Source: Rehmannia glutinosa (taxonomy: Eukaryota; Streptophyta; Magnoliopsida; Lamiales; Orobanchaceae). From it: 64,000 nt of DNA. The position numbers and the translations under genes are program-made. A model generated the notes under the pieces. The model was given only the letters and a program-made list of their open reading frames with translations. It was not told the DNA's origin and made no database searches. The stretch is taken from assembly GCA_016081115.2 (NCBI GenBank), contig CM071930.1:27977641-28041640 (forward strand), in the 5' to 3' direction. The number at the start of each line of letters is the position of its first letter. The first letter of the stretch is position 1. This document shows positions 1-11,666 of the stretch, in pieces.

Positions 1-190
1 AGTCTGGCTTTTCATTTATGACTCAATTCTGCTTCTCTATTTCTCTAGTCTGCTGATGGGACTCAGATGTTCAGTTGACTCAACTCTATTGAACATCCAA
101 ATATTCTGCTTTACTTTGCTGAATGAGCAAAACTCTGCAGAAATGCAATTATCCTGCCTTTAACAATGTTGAATGAGTTTTCTGAGCCTA
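1..190 (-). other. S1: non-coding region downstream of Sirevirus-like pol
   Basis: This AT-rich stretch follows the pol stop of S1 and has the same character as the spacers behind pol in S3 (16640-16855) and S4 (27000-27240), with repeated 'gactca' and 'tcagctg' words. It has no ORF. It is read as the 3' untranslated region of S1, which runs off the window edge. Confidence 0.6.
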
Positions 191-632
191 TTAATTTCGC
201 TCAATCAATCCAAGCTCATTCTTCAGTTCTTCAAATCTTGATCATATAAAGGCTTTGTGAATATATCAACTAACTGTTTCTCAGGTGATACATATTCCAA
301 TGTGATGTGTTTCTTTTCTACATGATCTCTTAGGAAATGATATCTGACATCAACGTGCTTTGTTCTTGAGAGTAATATTAGATTCTGAGTACTTGCAATA
401 GCACTTATGTTATCACACATAACTGAAATTTCCTTCTCTTCAATGTCATAGTCTCTCAGCTGTTGCTTCATTCATAAGACTTGGGCACAACAGCTGCCGG
501 TAGCAATATATTCTGCCTCAGCTGTAGATGTAGCTACTGAATTGTGTTTCTGGCTGAACCAAGAAATCAATATATTTTCAAACATTTGATAGGTACCAAA
601 TGTACTTTTCCTGTCAACTCTACATCCAACAT
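191..632 (-). pseudogene. S1: copia RNase H, 3' end of pol, truncated
   Basis: This is the C-terminal RNase H domain of a Ty1/copia polyprotein, the activity that degrades RNA in the RNA:DNA hybrid during cDNA synthesis. In two overlapping frames one reads CRVDRKSTFG, STAEAEYIATG, MCDNISAI, TKHVDVRYHF and a terminal DIFTKPL block. These hold the conserved D/E positions of copia RNase H. A frameshift near 471 splits the domain and another lies near the C terminus. At 632 the gene stops abruptly inside the CRVD motif, where the S2 LTR begins, so S1 is the older element and S2 landed in it. The lost upstream part of S1 pol is not recognisable on the far side of S2. The family match to S3 and S4 is close, which supports a Sirevirus-lineage assignment. 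Confidence 0.9.
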
Positions 633-2160
633 TGTTAGGAAATTTATTTGCAGATTTTGATGATACCATGTAAAACTTAAACTAGGAAGTTGGCACCCCA
701 TTTTCCTTGTAATTATGCAATGTAATAGATAGGACTGAAAGAGCTGAGTTAAGTCAGTTATGTCAAAGATTACAATAAGTCAACTACGGACTGGAATGAA
801 CACTCTGCTGTGTGTCAGCTGAGTATGGCCTAGAAGGCAGTCAAGGACTCGACTGAAGGAGAGTCAGCTGAAGAACATCTGTGAGAAGTGTCAGCCAAGT
901 CAACTCAAGAAGCCTAGTCTAACAGTTGAAGTGATAGTTGAGTCAATCCCATGATTAGAGCAGACTCAAGTCACCTGGGGTAAATGCAACAGTCAAGTGA
1001 AGACAACTAATTTAGATCCGTTGGAATAAAGTCAAGAATATTACTCGATATAGTAATATGTCAAGCTGTCATGTCTTAAAATGTTTGGCCCAGAATTGTG
1101 CAAAGGAATGAACCAATGGGAAACACTGCACCTTGTGTCAAAACTTGCAAACCTGAAATGCCATTTAATACGAGGAAAGGTCAACATCACAAAGGATGCA
1201 AACCAAGACAAGACATGCCAACGAACACAAAGTGACATTTGAAACTAGCCTATCTCTTCAATGGGCAAATTTCAAATGTGCACTATAAAAGGCTGAGGAA
1301 GCTATTGAGAAGAGGTTCCCTTGATTACCTGAACCACGAAAGAACAAATAATATTCAAGCAAGTAATCTGTAATATTCTCAAAGCAATTCAAGCAATTCC
1401 TCAAGCCTTAAACTTGAAGAAACTCGATCAAACACAAGCTATGAAGGAAAGATAACTTTAACCAGTTGAAGAGGAAACTTTTAAAGAAATAAAAGGGGTC
1501 TGTTTTCCAAGTTGAAGGATTGTATAAGGTTCGAGGTCGAACCATTATCAAGTTTGTTGGAGGGCTTCGTGATCAAATCCAAGAACTTGAGAAATGAGCT
1601 GAAGTAGCAAGGCAGTTGCCCTGTGAAGAAGCTTAGTCGCAAGAGAAGCCAACTATGTGATCAAGACTGTCTCCAGACTGAAAACCGCTTTGTAAACTGA
1701 TCTATTACATAGTGGATTCCTACAGGAGTTGGAGAAGAGAGGATTAGAAAAATTACCCCATCTTCGAACCTCTATAAAATACTTGTGTCAATTTACTTTC
1801 AACAATTACTTTCCTGCATATTTATTTTATATTTGCCAATAAGTTTATCTTTGCTATCCAACTGATAAATAACTAAGTGCTAAAATCAAGTGTTTAAAAC
1901 AAGCTTAAAACAAATCAAAGGGTGTTAAGTCTTCCACTGTTAAAAACCAAATCAGCCAAGTTAAGTATTTGTCTTAGGCAACCGAGATATACTATCAACA
2001 GCTCTATCGAGTAAGTAACTTAGCTGAATAGCCAACTTAGTTGTCTCCCAAGGACATAGTGAACACGGTTGAACTGTTTAAAAAGACTGAAATCAAAAAT
2101 TTGGTAAGGTTTATTCAACCCCCCCTTCTAAACCTTATACCACACCCCTTGGGACCTACA
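633..2160 (+). mobile_element. S2: 5' LTR of Sirevirus-like copia element (1,528 bp)
   Basis: The LTR starts TGTTAGGAAAT and ends GGGACCTACA, giving short inverted ends (TGTTAGG/CCTACA). It is followed 2 nt later by a perfect initiator-Met primer site. The reverse-oriented homologues at 20731-22284, 43588-45036 and 58168-59642 share both ends. A length of about 1.5 kb fits Sirevirus LTRs. A TATA-like box lies at 1284-1291. The left end interrupts S1 RNase H. The 3' LTR partner of S2 is absent from the window. Small ORFs inside the LTR are not genes. Confidence 0.93.
1284..1291 (+). promoter_or_regulatory. S2 LTR TATA box
   Basis: The sequence is tataaaag, preceded by 'cac' and followed by 'gctgagg'. 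The same box is found in the homologous LTRs on the minus strand (21634-21642 and 44373-44382), so it is a conserved core-promoter candidate that would place the R region start shortly downstream. Confidence 0.7.
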
Positions 2161-2162
2161 AG

Positions 2163-2174
2163 TGGTATCAGAGC
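2163..2174 (+). other. S2 primer binding site (tRNA-iMet)
   Basis: TGGTATCAGAGC lies 2 nt after the LTR end. This is the 12-nt complement of plant initiator Met-tRNA used by most Ty1/copia elements. It fixes the LTR boundary and the element orientation. Confidence 0.95.
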
Positions 2175-2287
2175 GGTTGGTTCATTGAGCCTTCCGCACT
2201 GGTTACTGAACTAGATCTCTATCTTTTCAAAAGGTTTTAACACTTGTGTTTTTCAAATTCTTTCATTTCTCAAGCAAAATTATTATC

Positions 2288-3460
2288 ATGGAAGCAAATC
2301 TAACTCGCTTTCCTATGTTCACAGTAGAGGAATTTGGTGACCGAAAAATTCATATGCAGGCTCATCTATCTGCATTACATGATGAAATGTGGCTTGTGAT
2401 AGATGATGGGCCACTGCAAATATTCAAAGTCAATACGACTGTAAGAAGAGCAGCTGCAACTGAAGGAGAAAAAGTTGATGCTGACCATGGTCGAAAAACT
2501 AAGGACTGATTGGACAAACGATGATAAAAAGAGATATAACCTGGACAATGTGGCCAAGGATATTCTCTACAAAACGTTGGACAAAGCCATGTTAAGCAAA
2601 GTCAAATCTTGCAAATCCGCAAAAGATATTTGGGATAAGCTGACATTAATTGGTGAAGGATCATAACAAATTAAGGAGAATAAATTATCTATTGCTGTTC
2701 AAAATTTTGAAAATTTTAAAATGCTTGCAGGTGAAACTCTGGATCAGCTGGATGCCAGATTTACTGAGATTACAAATGAGCTATCAGCTCTTGGGAAAGA
2801 ATATACACCAAAGGAAATGTGTATGAATATTTTAAGAGCCCTCCCAGCTGAATGGGAAATGATGGTTATGGCCCTGAGACATTCAATGGACCTCTCAAAA
2901 ACATCTAACCATGAGCTATTCTCAGACGTCAAATCTTATGAGTTTGAGCTGAGAAGGAAAGAGCAAGAGGAAACAATTGTACCTAAGACAACTACATTAA
3001 TGGCCAGTGATGGGAAAAGAGCTCAGACAAAGGAAGCCATAGACCAGGAGGAGATTGCCCTGATGGTTAAAAGATTCAACAAGTTCTTTAATAAGAATTA
3101 TAAAAGGAACAAGAGTAAAACCTCCAGAAGACAATCAACACCTTCGAAAGCAAGGGAAGATAGGCCACCAAAGAGAGCTGAGCATCAAAGAGATGATTAT
3201 CAGAGAGCTGATAATCAAAGAACAAAGAGAGCTGATCAAGAGCTGAGAAACTGTGTTGGAATTGCAGACAACCAGGACATTTTGCAGTTGACTGTTCCTA
3301 TCCACCAATCAACAAATATAGGTATGAATAAGAAAGAAAAGTCTTCAGGGAAAGAAGACAGGAAAAGAAGAAAGCCATGTTGGCACTCACGAGATCACGA
3401 GCCAAGTGAAAAGAGGCAGAGACTCAGATAGTAGTGAAGCAGACTACTCAAGTGATTCTG
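2288..3460 (+). pseudogene. gag: S2: gag (capsid/nucleocapsid), frameshifted
   Basis: This is the Gag structural protein that would assemble the cytoplasmic particle. The start ATG at 2288 opens MEANLTRFPMFTVEEF, shared by S3, S4 and S6 gag starts. An in-frame ATG at 2246 also exists but is not conserved. Gag continues through LDNVAKDILYKTL, LDQLDARFTEI and LRALPAEWE, blocks typical of the copia gag UBN2-type region. A basic tail follows, then a zinc knuckle CWNCRQPGHFAVDC at 3254-3295 (CX2CX4HX4C). At least two frame changes occur: frame 2 to frame 3 near 2480, and back to frame 2 before the knuckle. A stop also lies at 2665. The knuckle itself is intact, which makes it a good marker of the ancestral frame. 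It is non-functional as it stands. Confidence 0.9.
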
Positions 3461-4640
3461 AAGAAGAGGCTATGATCTGCCTCATGGCCAAAGAACAAGA
3501 TCAAGAAGATGAGGTACATACACTCTAACTCATCTCATTCTGATTCAAGTAACAGTGACTGTGATACACACACTTCATCACCCACAGGTCTTTTTGATTC
3601 ATTACATAAAATGATGAAAGATTTTGAACACATAACGTCCTCACACACAATCTTAAATGAGGAAAACAGCCAGCTTAAAAGCCAAAACTCACAACTAACA
3701 AAAGAGTTGAGTATTCTGAGTCACATAGCTGATGAGAATACTAAGTTAAAGGCTGAAAATGCCAAGATCATAGTAGAGTTAGCTTCTATAGAAAAGAGGG
3801 AGAAATATCTTAAAAATGTGATTGCCTCATTTACGAAAGCATCCAAATCAATGGATGAACTAATTACGAGTCAAAAGGAATGTGGAGACAAGACAGACAT
3901 ATGATTTATTTCCTTTGTGCATAGTCAGACACCAAGAGTGATTTTGGAAAAGGGATCTTCAAGTAAAGAAGCATTCCAAAAACCCAAAACACCAAATACT
4001 GCACCCACATTCACTCAAAAGCACAATCGCAATCATACTGGCCTTGGTTGTAAAGGGAAAGAAAAGAAGCCGAGTTGAGTGTCTTTGAAGGATATTTGAG
4101 AAGAAATTCACCATGTTCTCAAAGAAACTCCAAAGTAAAAATATGTGTGTGAAAAGCAAACAGAGCTACCAATAACCCCTGAAATTTCATCAAAGAAGTA
4201 CATATGATGGGAATGGTAGAAACTATCCAAACCAGGCTGATTGGAATAATGTGAAACATCAGCAAAGACATATGGATTATAAGCCAAAATGGCAAAGACC
4301 TAAACGTCATTAAAGGTCATTCCAAAGGCAAAAGAGCTTTTATCAGCACACATATGCACCTAAGCACTACACTCAGAAATACGATAACTACCCCAAGAAA
4401 GCAATTGCTAGAACACAAACACAGGCATACAGACAAAATAGACAGTTGTATGATCCTAAAACCACCAAGCAATTTGCTAATGTGCACTATGATTATGGTA
4501 CTGATAAAGGAAACCTCTTAGAGTCGGACCATTTGGCTATAGGTTGGTTGGAACATCTTATAGCACTAACCCCCCAGGACCCAGACAAGTATGGGTACCT
4601 AAAACCTGATTTCCTTGATTGTAGATTCAAGGAACAACTG
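3461..4640 (+). pseudogene. S2: C-terminal Gag region with coiled coil
   Basis: After the zinc knuckle comes an acidic serine-rich stretch (around 3520-3590, with SSHSDSSNSD). A leucine/asparagine coiled coil follows at about 3600-3860, with heptad-like LNEENSQLKSQNSQLTKEL. Then come His/Asn-rich and Tyr/Gln-rich low-complexity segments to about 4450. The same order recurs in S4 (41153-42500) and S6 (52171-53560). Long Gag C-terminal extensions with coiled coils are known in Sireviruses, some of which have been reported to bind dynein light chain 8; whether this segment does so is not testable by eye. Several stops and frame changes interrupt it, including one after the coiled coil near 3904. 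Confidence 0.75.
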
Positions 4641-5990
4641 AGTGCCAATGAACCTGGTACATGGATAGTGGCTGTTCTAGACATATGACAGGAAACAAGA
4701 AAAACCTGTCAAGATTCAAGGAGATTAGAGGTGCAAAAGTTATATTTGGAGGAAATGAAGCTACAGGGGAGATCAAAGGCACACGATCCATCAAGAAAAA
4801 ATGGATTAGAAATCACAGATGTTGCTTATGTTGAAGGCCTCAACTTCAACCTGCTAAGTATCATCCAACTCTGTGACAAGGGCTACAATGTAGGATTCAA
4901 CATGGGAGTATGCCAAATCAAAGATGCTGACTCCAATGAAATAGTTCTACAAGGTTCAAGGCAAAAGAATATGTATGTGATAGATTGGTCATCAGCTAAA
5001 AAGAGCACGGCCCGAATCAAGTTGGGCGTGGCACAAGAAGTTTCGAGTCATCTGAACTTCAAGACAATCAAGAAGCTTGCAAGGAGTCATCTTGTAGAAG
5101 GATTGACTGACTCGGTGTACCAGAAATAAAGCATTTGTGATGCATGCCAGAATGGAAAGAAAATCAAATCCTCATTTAAAGATAAGCCAAATCCCTCATC
5201 AACAAAGACATTACATCTTTGCATATGGATTTATTTGGTCCTGTTGAGCCAGCTAGCATCAGTCGAAAGAAATACACCCTTGTAGTAGTGGATGATTATT
5301 CAAGATATAGATGGACGATATTCATGTGTAAAAAGAAGGAAACACTGCAGAAGTTACCTCAGCTGAGGAGAAGAGTTCAAAATGAGAAGAGTCAAACCAT
5401 CATAAAGATAAGATCTGACCTGGGAACTGAGTTTGTCAATGGGATTATAACTCAGTATTGTGTTGAAAATGGTATTGCTCATGAGTTATCAGCTGCAAGG
5501 ACTCCACAATGTAACGGAGTACCCGAAAGAAGGAACATAACTCTCAAGGAAGTCGCAAGGACTATCTTTCAAGTCGATTGGATTGCCTAAGAGATTTTGG
5601 GCTGAAGCCATAAATACAGCATGCTATACTCAGAATAGATGCATGATTAACAGGCAATTGACCAAGACTCCCTATGAGATTTGGACAGGGAGAAAGCCAA
5701 ATGTTGGTTACTTCAAGAGATTTGGACGTAAATGCTTCATCCATAATAATGACAAAGATAATTTGAAGGATTTTGATGCTTAAGCTGATGAATGTATCTT
5801 TTTGGGATACTCAGCTGAGAGTAAAGCCTATAAAGTGATGAACAAGAGGAATATGGTTACAGAAGAGTCTATCCATGTCGGTTTTGATGAACCTAATGTG
5901 AATGGAGAAGACATTGATGAGTTAGCTGATAAGCTGAATCAACCAACTATGCATAAGAGTCTTTAAGTTGAAGCTAAAGTAAGAGCACTC
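4641..5990 (+). pseudogene. pol: S2: protease and integrase of copia pol
   Basis: The aspartic protease active site DSG lies at 4664-4672, in the context MDSGCSRHMTGN. The pre-integrase zinc region follows at about 5040-5160, with a damaged CDAC. The integrase catalytic core follows: first Asp in HMDLFGP (5228-5230), second Asp in RSDLGTEF (5417-5419), Glu in GVPERRN (5525-5527). The last two are 35 residues apart, the canonical DD35E spacing, so the triad is intact. The C-terminal part (INTACYTQNRCMIN, GRKPNVGYF) runs on in another frame to about 5990. Frameshifts occur near 5130, 5580 and 5780. Among the copies here only S2 keeps all three integrase catalytic residues. Confidence 0.9.
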
Positions 5991-6664
5991 AACCCAGATG
6001 AAGATGAGATAGCTGAATCTCAAAAACAGCTGGAATGTCTAGAGTTGAATGAAGATGAAAGAGTTGTTCAAGACAACTTAGCTACGAGACGGCTGAATCC
6101 AGCAGACTTACTCCAACCTGATGTGAGATGGCTGAGAGACCATCCACCAGAGTTAGTAATCGGAGATGTTAGATATGGCATAAGAACCAGATCCAGATCA
6201 CATCTTGAAGCTATATTTATTTGTTTCATTTCCCAGATAGAGCCTAAAGACGTGTCTCAAGCATTGGAACACACGCATTGGATTCAGGCCATGCAAGAAG
6301 AGCTGAATAAGTTTGAAAGAAACAAAGTATGGGAATTAGTTCAAAGGCCAACCCACCAAAATGTTATTGGTACTAAGTGGGTTTTCAGAAACAAGATAAA
6401 TGAGGAAGGATCTATTGTAAGAAACAAAGCAAGATTGGTAGCCAAATGGTATTGCCAAGAAGAAGGTATAGACTTTGATGAAACCTTTGCTCCTGTTGTC
6501 AGATTAGAAGCAATAAGGATGTTTCTTGCTTATGCTACACATAAGAACTTCACTGTATATCAAATGGATGTGAATGGTGCATCTCTAAGTAGACTGTTAG
6601 AGGAAGAAATCTATGTTGAACAACCTCCAGGTTTTGAGCAGAAAACTATTGGAGAAAAGATTTA
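5991..6664 (+). pseudogene. pol: S2: reverse transcriptase N-terminal half, truncated
   Basis: This is the start of copia RT: WIQAMQEELNKFERNKVWELV, then GTKWVFRNKINEEG, ARLVAKWYCQEEGIDFDETFAPV, and the first catalytic block YQMDVNGASL (family form QMDVKSAFLNG). It ends at YVEQPPGFEQ...GEKI. The frame is open for 206 codons. It is cut at 6664 by the Athila-like LTR of A1. The continuation is at 12278 after a missing stretch of about 690 bp that would have held the YVDD motif. The orientation and family agree on both sides of A1. Confidence 0.9.
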
Positions 6665-8139
6665 AGTTCGCCAAGAATATTTTGGTTCATACAATTGAAA
6701 GTGTACAGTGTAGTTTATTGGATAATGACAAGCAAGGTCGTATTCCTCAGGGATAGAATCTCGAAACACTTAGGCTATAATAACATTGTATTCCAATTTT
6801 ATGGAAGCGACCAAAAATTTGAATATTTTAATCTAATAAAAATCGAAATTAAAAGAAATAAAATAAAAAATAAATTTCTGAACCTTAGGCACATAATCTC
6901 AACATGCTTCTTCAATATTAAATGCGAATAAAGTTTTAAAAATCAATTCATGCAATTCTACGGGTTCAATTTCTAAAATAGTTTATTGTGCACATAAACA
7001 GTAGATTAACAATAATTGCAGTCTCCCAATCCATCACAACTATTATTAACTCCCAAAAGATCTTTGAATTGAAGTACTCCCCACAAATAGAAGTAGTCTC
7101 CCGATACATTACTCTATTTATGTCTGAATTCAATTTTCGTCTTAATAGAACTCACCTCCCGGATTATGGACTAGAAGTATGGCATGCAAATTATTGATCA
7201 GATAAAAAGAAGTTATAAATAAGCACTCGAATTCATAAAATAGAAAGCATGAATTAATTAAGAAAATAAATAATCATATTTAACATAAAGCAACAATTTT
7301 GATTATGCCCCTAAGATCCGAAAGATTTGCCAAACATTGATTACAAACTCATAGACAAATTTGAATCAACATTATGACATTGTTTAAGCACAAAGAAGAG
7401 ATCTTAGACATAGAAAGAAAACCCCTTCTTGTCAGGATGGATTCTCCTTCCAAGCCTTCGAAGCTCTTGTGCTCCCTAGATGTGAAAGCCCTGTGGTGTT
7501 CTTCGCGACCTAGCCTTTTGCTCTCAGAAGATCTTCGATTCCTTCGTTCCTGTGTTATTTGATGTGTTTTTATTGTATGGAATGATCTATTTTCATGCAT
7601 AGCTTTGGGTCCCTTTTATAGATGCTTGGAGAGATCACTTGCAGAGTTTGAGTAGGAAAAGGAGACCGATTCAGCCCCAGTTACGTTGCACGCCTGTGTC
7701 ATCCCACACGTTTGGGTCGTGCGATGGAATTTGATCTTGGGATGGTCCTTAAAGTTGTAGATCTTTTTCGTAGCTTTCCATAGCCACTTGAATCACCTCA
7801 ATATCAATTTTGTAGAGGAAGTTTTGGCTAATATACTAAACTCTACCAGTGCTTGAAACTGTTAGCGCGTTTTGACCTTTTTGAAGGAAATTATCTTTTT
7901 TTTTGCCATCCATGCTTCTTTCCTTCACATTTTTGCTCGTACCTTGTCTTTTTACATATAATTTGAAACATGCTATCATCTTTTGTCCAATTTTGCTCCA
8001 TTTTCTGCAAAATTCACAAGAGTACGCAGTATCACACCCAACAAGGGAAACCAAGTAAAACACACTGAATATGCGTGCAAATGCATCAAATATATATCAT
8101 TTTAAACCCTCAAATGCACGCATATTTTTACACTCATCA
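6665..8139 (-). mobile_element. A1: first Athila-like LTR (about 1,475 bp)
   Basis: Read on the minus strand it starts TGATGAGTGTAAAAAT at 8139 and ends ...TTTTGGCGAACT at 6665. A TATA box (+ strand 'ccttttata', about 7612-7620) is followed by the aacaccacaag/agcttcgaagg block shared with 11140-10930 and with A2. Several short ORFs here are LTR sequence, not genes. Confidence 0.9.
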
Positions 8140-10170
8140 AAATCCACCAAAGTTATAGCATTGCTCGTCCTCGACCAAATTAAGAAAATTAATTCAAGGG
8201 GTAAAAACAAACGAACACCCAAGAACACAATGAACATTAAATAGCATTTTACTTCATACTCAAGGAAACCATGTAATTCATCATCAAGAAGTCACCATTC
8301 ATAAACTTGGCATAATTTAACACTCTCTCGGGTACTTGGCATCGCGGCTCACAAGTAAATGGTGTATCACTCTACTCTCAAAAGTGTATGGTAAGTGTTT
8401 ACGCTCAAATTCAATTCATAGAAAGTAGAACTACCATAGGCTTGCAAATCGTCTAACATCTCGACCACTTTTGTGTGCACAATCTAAGAATCAAAAAGGG
8501 CTTTTACTAGGTTGTAAAGTACGCTCTTTGGTAAGGGTAGGGAAATTTGGATTAAGTGACTTAACTTGAGCAAATAGAAATTTAAGCATATAGACTTGCA
8601 ATTCACCAACCCAATTTCAACATATCAGTTTTCTTTTTCAACTCAATTTCACCCTCATTTCTCCTTTTTCATTCTTAGGCCTTTTTTTTTTGCCTCCAGC
8701 TCTTATTTTTTTCACAATTTTAAGAATTTTCTTTTGCTTTTGTCAATTATCTCTATTTTGTTTTGAGCTTCATGTAATTTGTTCATTAACCAGATACTGC
8801 TCATCCCTCTTTCTTTTGCCAACTTCCTCTCTTTTTTCATAAATTTTTGCCACTTGTCCCCCAAACTTGTTCATTTTCATAAGCCCAAGAAATGTCAGAG
8901 ATAAAACATGTTTAAATTTTAAAGATCAGTGTGGCTCACAATAAAAGTTTTGGCTCAAAATTGGCTAACTACGGAATAATTAGTTCATAGGTAGGCTTTT
9001 TAGGCTAAGTAGGCTAAACAAAGATGACCTTATATCAAAAATTGCACACACACATGGCTTCAATGAAGATACCAGAGCAAGTTCTAGAGTTCTATCAATC
9101 ATGAATGACACACTCAAGAAAAAATAAGTTTGCATAATATAAAGCAGTTTAAGAGACAAAAGCTCACATGCTTATTTTTCGCAACATGCTCAAATACCCA
9201 ATTTTCTTAATAAGTACCAAGAAAATAAATAACTTTTCTCCTAAGATTTTATTACATTATTTTCCCACAAGTATGTTATCCCATGCCATAAAATATTCAT
9301 AGTAAAATCATAGGGAACTGGGCATAAAAACTGAATTAAAACCACACACAAAAGCAATTAAATGTGCTAAAGCGGTAAACGTGTTAAAACATAATAAACT
9401 AAAAATAAAAAAAATAAAAAAATTAAAAATTAATGCAAATTTTTATGCTCTACATGCAATCCTAGATTCAATGCAAAATATGCAACAGTACTAATTTACG
9501 CATTCTTGACAACCCCCCAAAAATTAATATATGCTTCGTCCCAAACATATGAGGAAATTTTCAAAAGAAAGAGGAATGCGTAAAGAGTACTTACCTGGAT
9601 AGTCCCTGTGAAGCCGGGAGCTCGTCCATCGAATTGGGAACTGAAGGAGCAGTTCGCACGGTCGGGTCGTGTGCGCCAGTCATGTTTTTTTTTCTTTTTA
9701 CTTTTTTGTTTTTTTTTTCGTTTTTTTCTTGTCTTTTTTTTTTCTATTTTTTAACCATCGGGGTTTGTCACGACGTTTCTTGGGTTGCCTCTCACAAAGC
9801 ACTAAGTTTTTCGTCTTCAACCAGACTCAGATTTCTAGCATCACTTTTGTTGAACCGTGTCGGTCGAAATCCTTGAGCCCTCATATTATGTACCATCCAT
9901 CAGACAAATGGCGTTGCACTATTTTCTCGGATTAAGTATTGCCTGGGAATTTGCCCTTTTGATGTTGGCCTCCCACTGCAGTTGCGATTGGGCTTCTTGT
10001 ACCTTCAAAGATTCCAGTCTCGTATTCAACAAAATGATGTTAGAAAAGAAAAATAAAAAACTCAAAAAAATAAAAAAAGTATATACAAAAAATATGCTAC
10101 AATTAAGATTGAATTACTTATTACTATATCTAAGTAGAATCTAATCAATCCCGAAACGCGCGCAAAAACT
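8140..10170 (-). mobile_element. A1: non-coding internal region
   Basis: About 2 kb lies between the two A1 LTRs. The part next to the LTR (8140-9560) is the usual gypsy 3' internal tail with the 'ctcgaggacgagcaatgc' type motif (minus strand, near 8160) and poly-T/poly-A runs. 9580-9700 is a small GC-richer block, and 9680-9750 is a T-rich run. A degenerate PBS lies next to the second LTR. No gag or pol frame is visible, so an internal deletion removed the genes or the element is a non-autonomous form. The ORFs at 9634-9935 are phenylalanine-rich translations of the T tract. Confidence 0.8.
10148..10166 (-). other. A1: degenerate primer binding site
   Basis: On the minus strand the sequence tttttgcgcgcgtttcggga stands where A2 has tttttggcgccattggcggg. 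The spacing to the LTR end is the same, so this is a decayed Asp-tRNA-type PBS. Confidence 0.6.
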
Positions 10171-11666
10171 TGTTCGCCAAAAATATTTTGGTCCATACAA
10201 TGCAAGTGTAAAGTGTAGTTTATAGAATAATGACAAGCAAGGTCGTATTCCATAGGGATTAAATCTCAAACACTTAGGCTATAATAATATCGTATTCTAA
10301 TTTTATTGATGTTTAAAATTTGAGTATTTTAATCTAATAAAAATCAAAATTAAACAAAATAAAATAAAAATAAATTTGTGAACCCCACAGTCTTTTTAAC
10401 ATCTTTAGGAGCAACCTTAGGCACATAATCTCAACATGCTTCTTCAATATTAAATGCGAATAAAGTTTTAAAAACCAATTCATGCAATTCTATGGTTTCA
10501 ATTCCTAAAATAGTTTATTGTGCACATAAACAATAGATTAATAATAATTGCGGTCTCCGATCCATCACAATCGTTATTAACTCCCAAAAGATCGTTGAAT
10601 TGAAGTACTCCCCACAAATAAAAGTAGTCTCCGATACATTACTCTATTTATGTCCAATTCGATTTTCGCCTTACTAGAACTCACCTCCGGATTATGGACT
10701 AGAAGTATGACATGCAAATTATTGATCGGATAAAAAGTAATTATAAATAAGCACTCGAATTCATAAAATAGAAAGCATGAATTAATTAAGAAAATAAATA
10801 ATCATATTTAACATAAAGCAACAGTTTCGATTATGCTCCTAAGATCCGAATCATATGCCAAACATTGATTACAAACTCATAGACAAATTGGAATCAACAT
10901 TATGACATTGTTTAAGCACAGAGAAGAAATCTTAGACATTGAAAGAAACCCCTTCTTGTCAGGATGGATTCTCCTTCCAAGCCTTCGAAGCTCTTGTGCT
11001 CCCTAGATGTGAATGCCTTGTGGTGTTCTTTGCGACCTAGCCTTTTGCTCTTAGAAGATCTTCGATTCCTTTGTTCCTGTGTTATTTGATGTGTTTTTGC
11101 TGTATGGAATGATGTATTTTCGTGCATTGCCTTGGGTCCCTTTTATAGATGCTTGGAGAGATCCCTTGCAGAGTTTGAGTAGGAAAAGGAGACCAATTCA
11201 GCCCCAATTACGGCGCACGCTCGTGTAATCTTATATGGTCAGGTCGTGCGATCAGCATTTGATCTTGGGATCTTAGTGAAAGTTGCAGATCATTCTCTTC
11301 GCTTTCCATTTCCACTTGAATCACCTCAATATCAATTTTGTAGAGGACGTTATGGCCAAAATACTAAACCCTACCAGTGTTGGAAATTGTTAGCGCGTTT
11401 TGACATTTTTGAAGGAAATTCTCTTTTCTTTGACCGTCCATGCTTCTTTCCTTCAATTTTTTGCACGTACCTTGTCTTTATACATATCATTTGAAACATG
11501 CTATCATCTTTTGTCCAATTTAGCTCCATTTTTTGCCAAATTTACAAGAGTACGCAGTATCACGCCCAACAAGGGAAACCAAGTAAAACACACTGAATAT
11601 GCGTGCAAATGCATCAAATATATATCAATTTAAACATTCAAATGCACGTATATTTTACACTCATCA
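10171..11666 (-). mobile_element. A1: second Athila-like LTR (about 1,496 bp)
   Basis: On the minus strand it starts TGATGAGTGTAAAATATACG at 11666 and ends GGCGAACA at 10171, with canonical TG...CA ends. A TATA box (+ 'ccttttata') is at about 11139-11147. It is closely similar along its whole length to 6665-8139, with small indels. Confidence 0.92.

Noticed and set aside
1041..1238. Minus-strand ORF inside the S2 5' LTR as a small host gene
   Set aside because: It lies entirely within LTR sequence, is not open in the homologous LTRs of S4 and S6, and has no recognisable domain.
9634..9935. Overlapping + strand ORFs rich in Phe with apparent membrane segments
   Set aside because: They are translations of a poly-T tract in the A1 internal region. 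No homologous protein is recognisable, and frames differ from the A2 relative.
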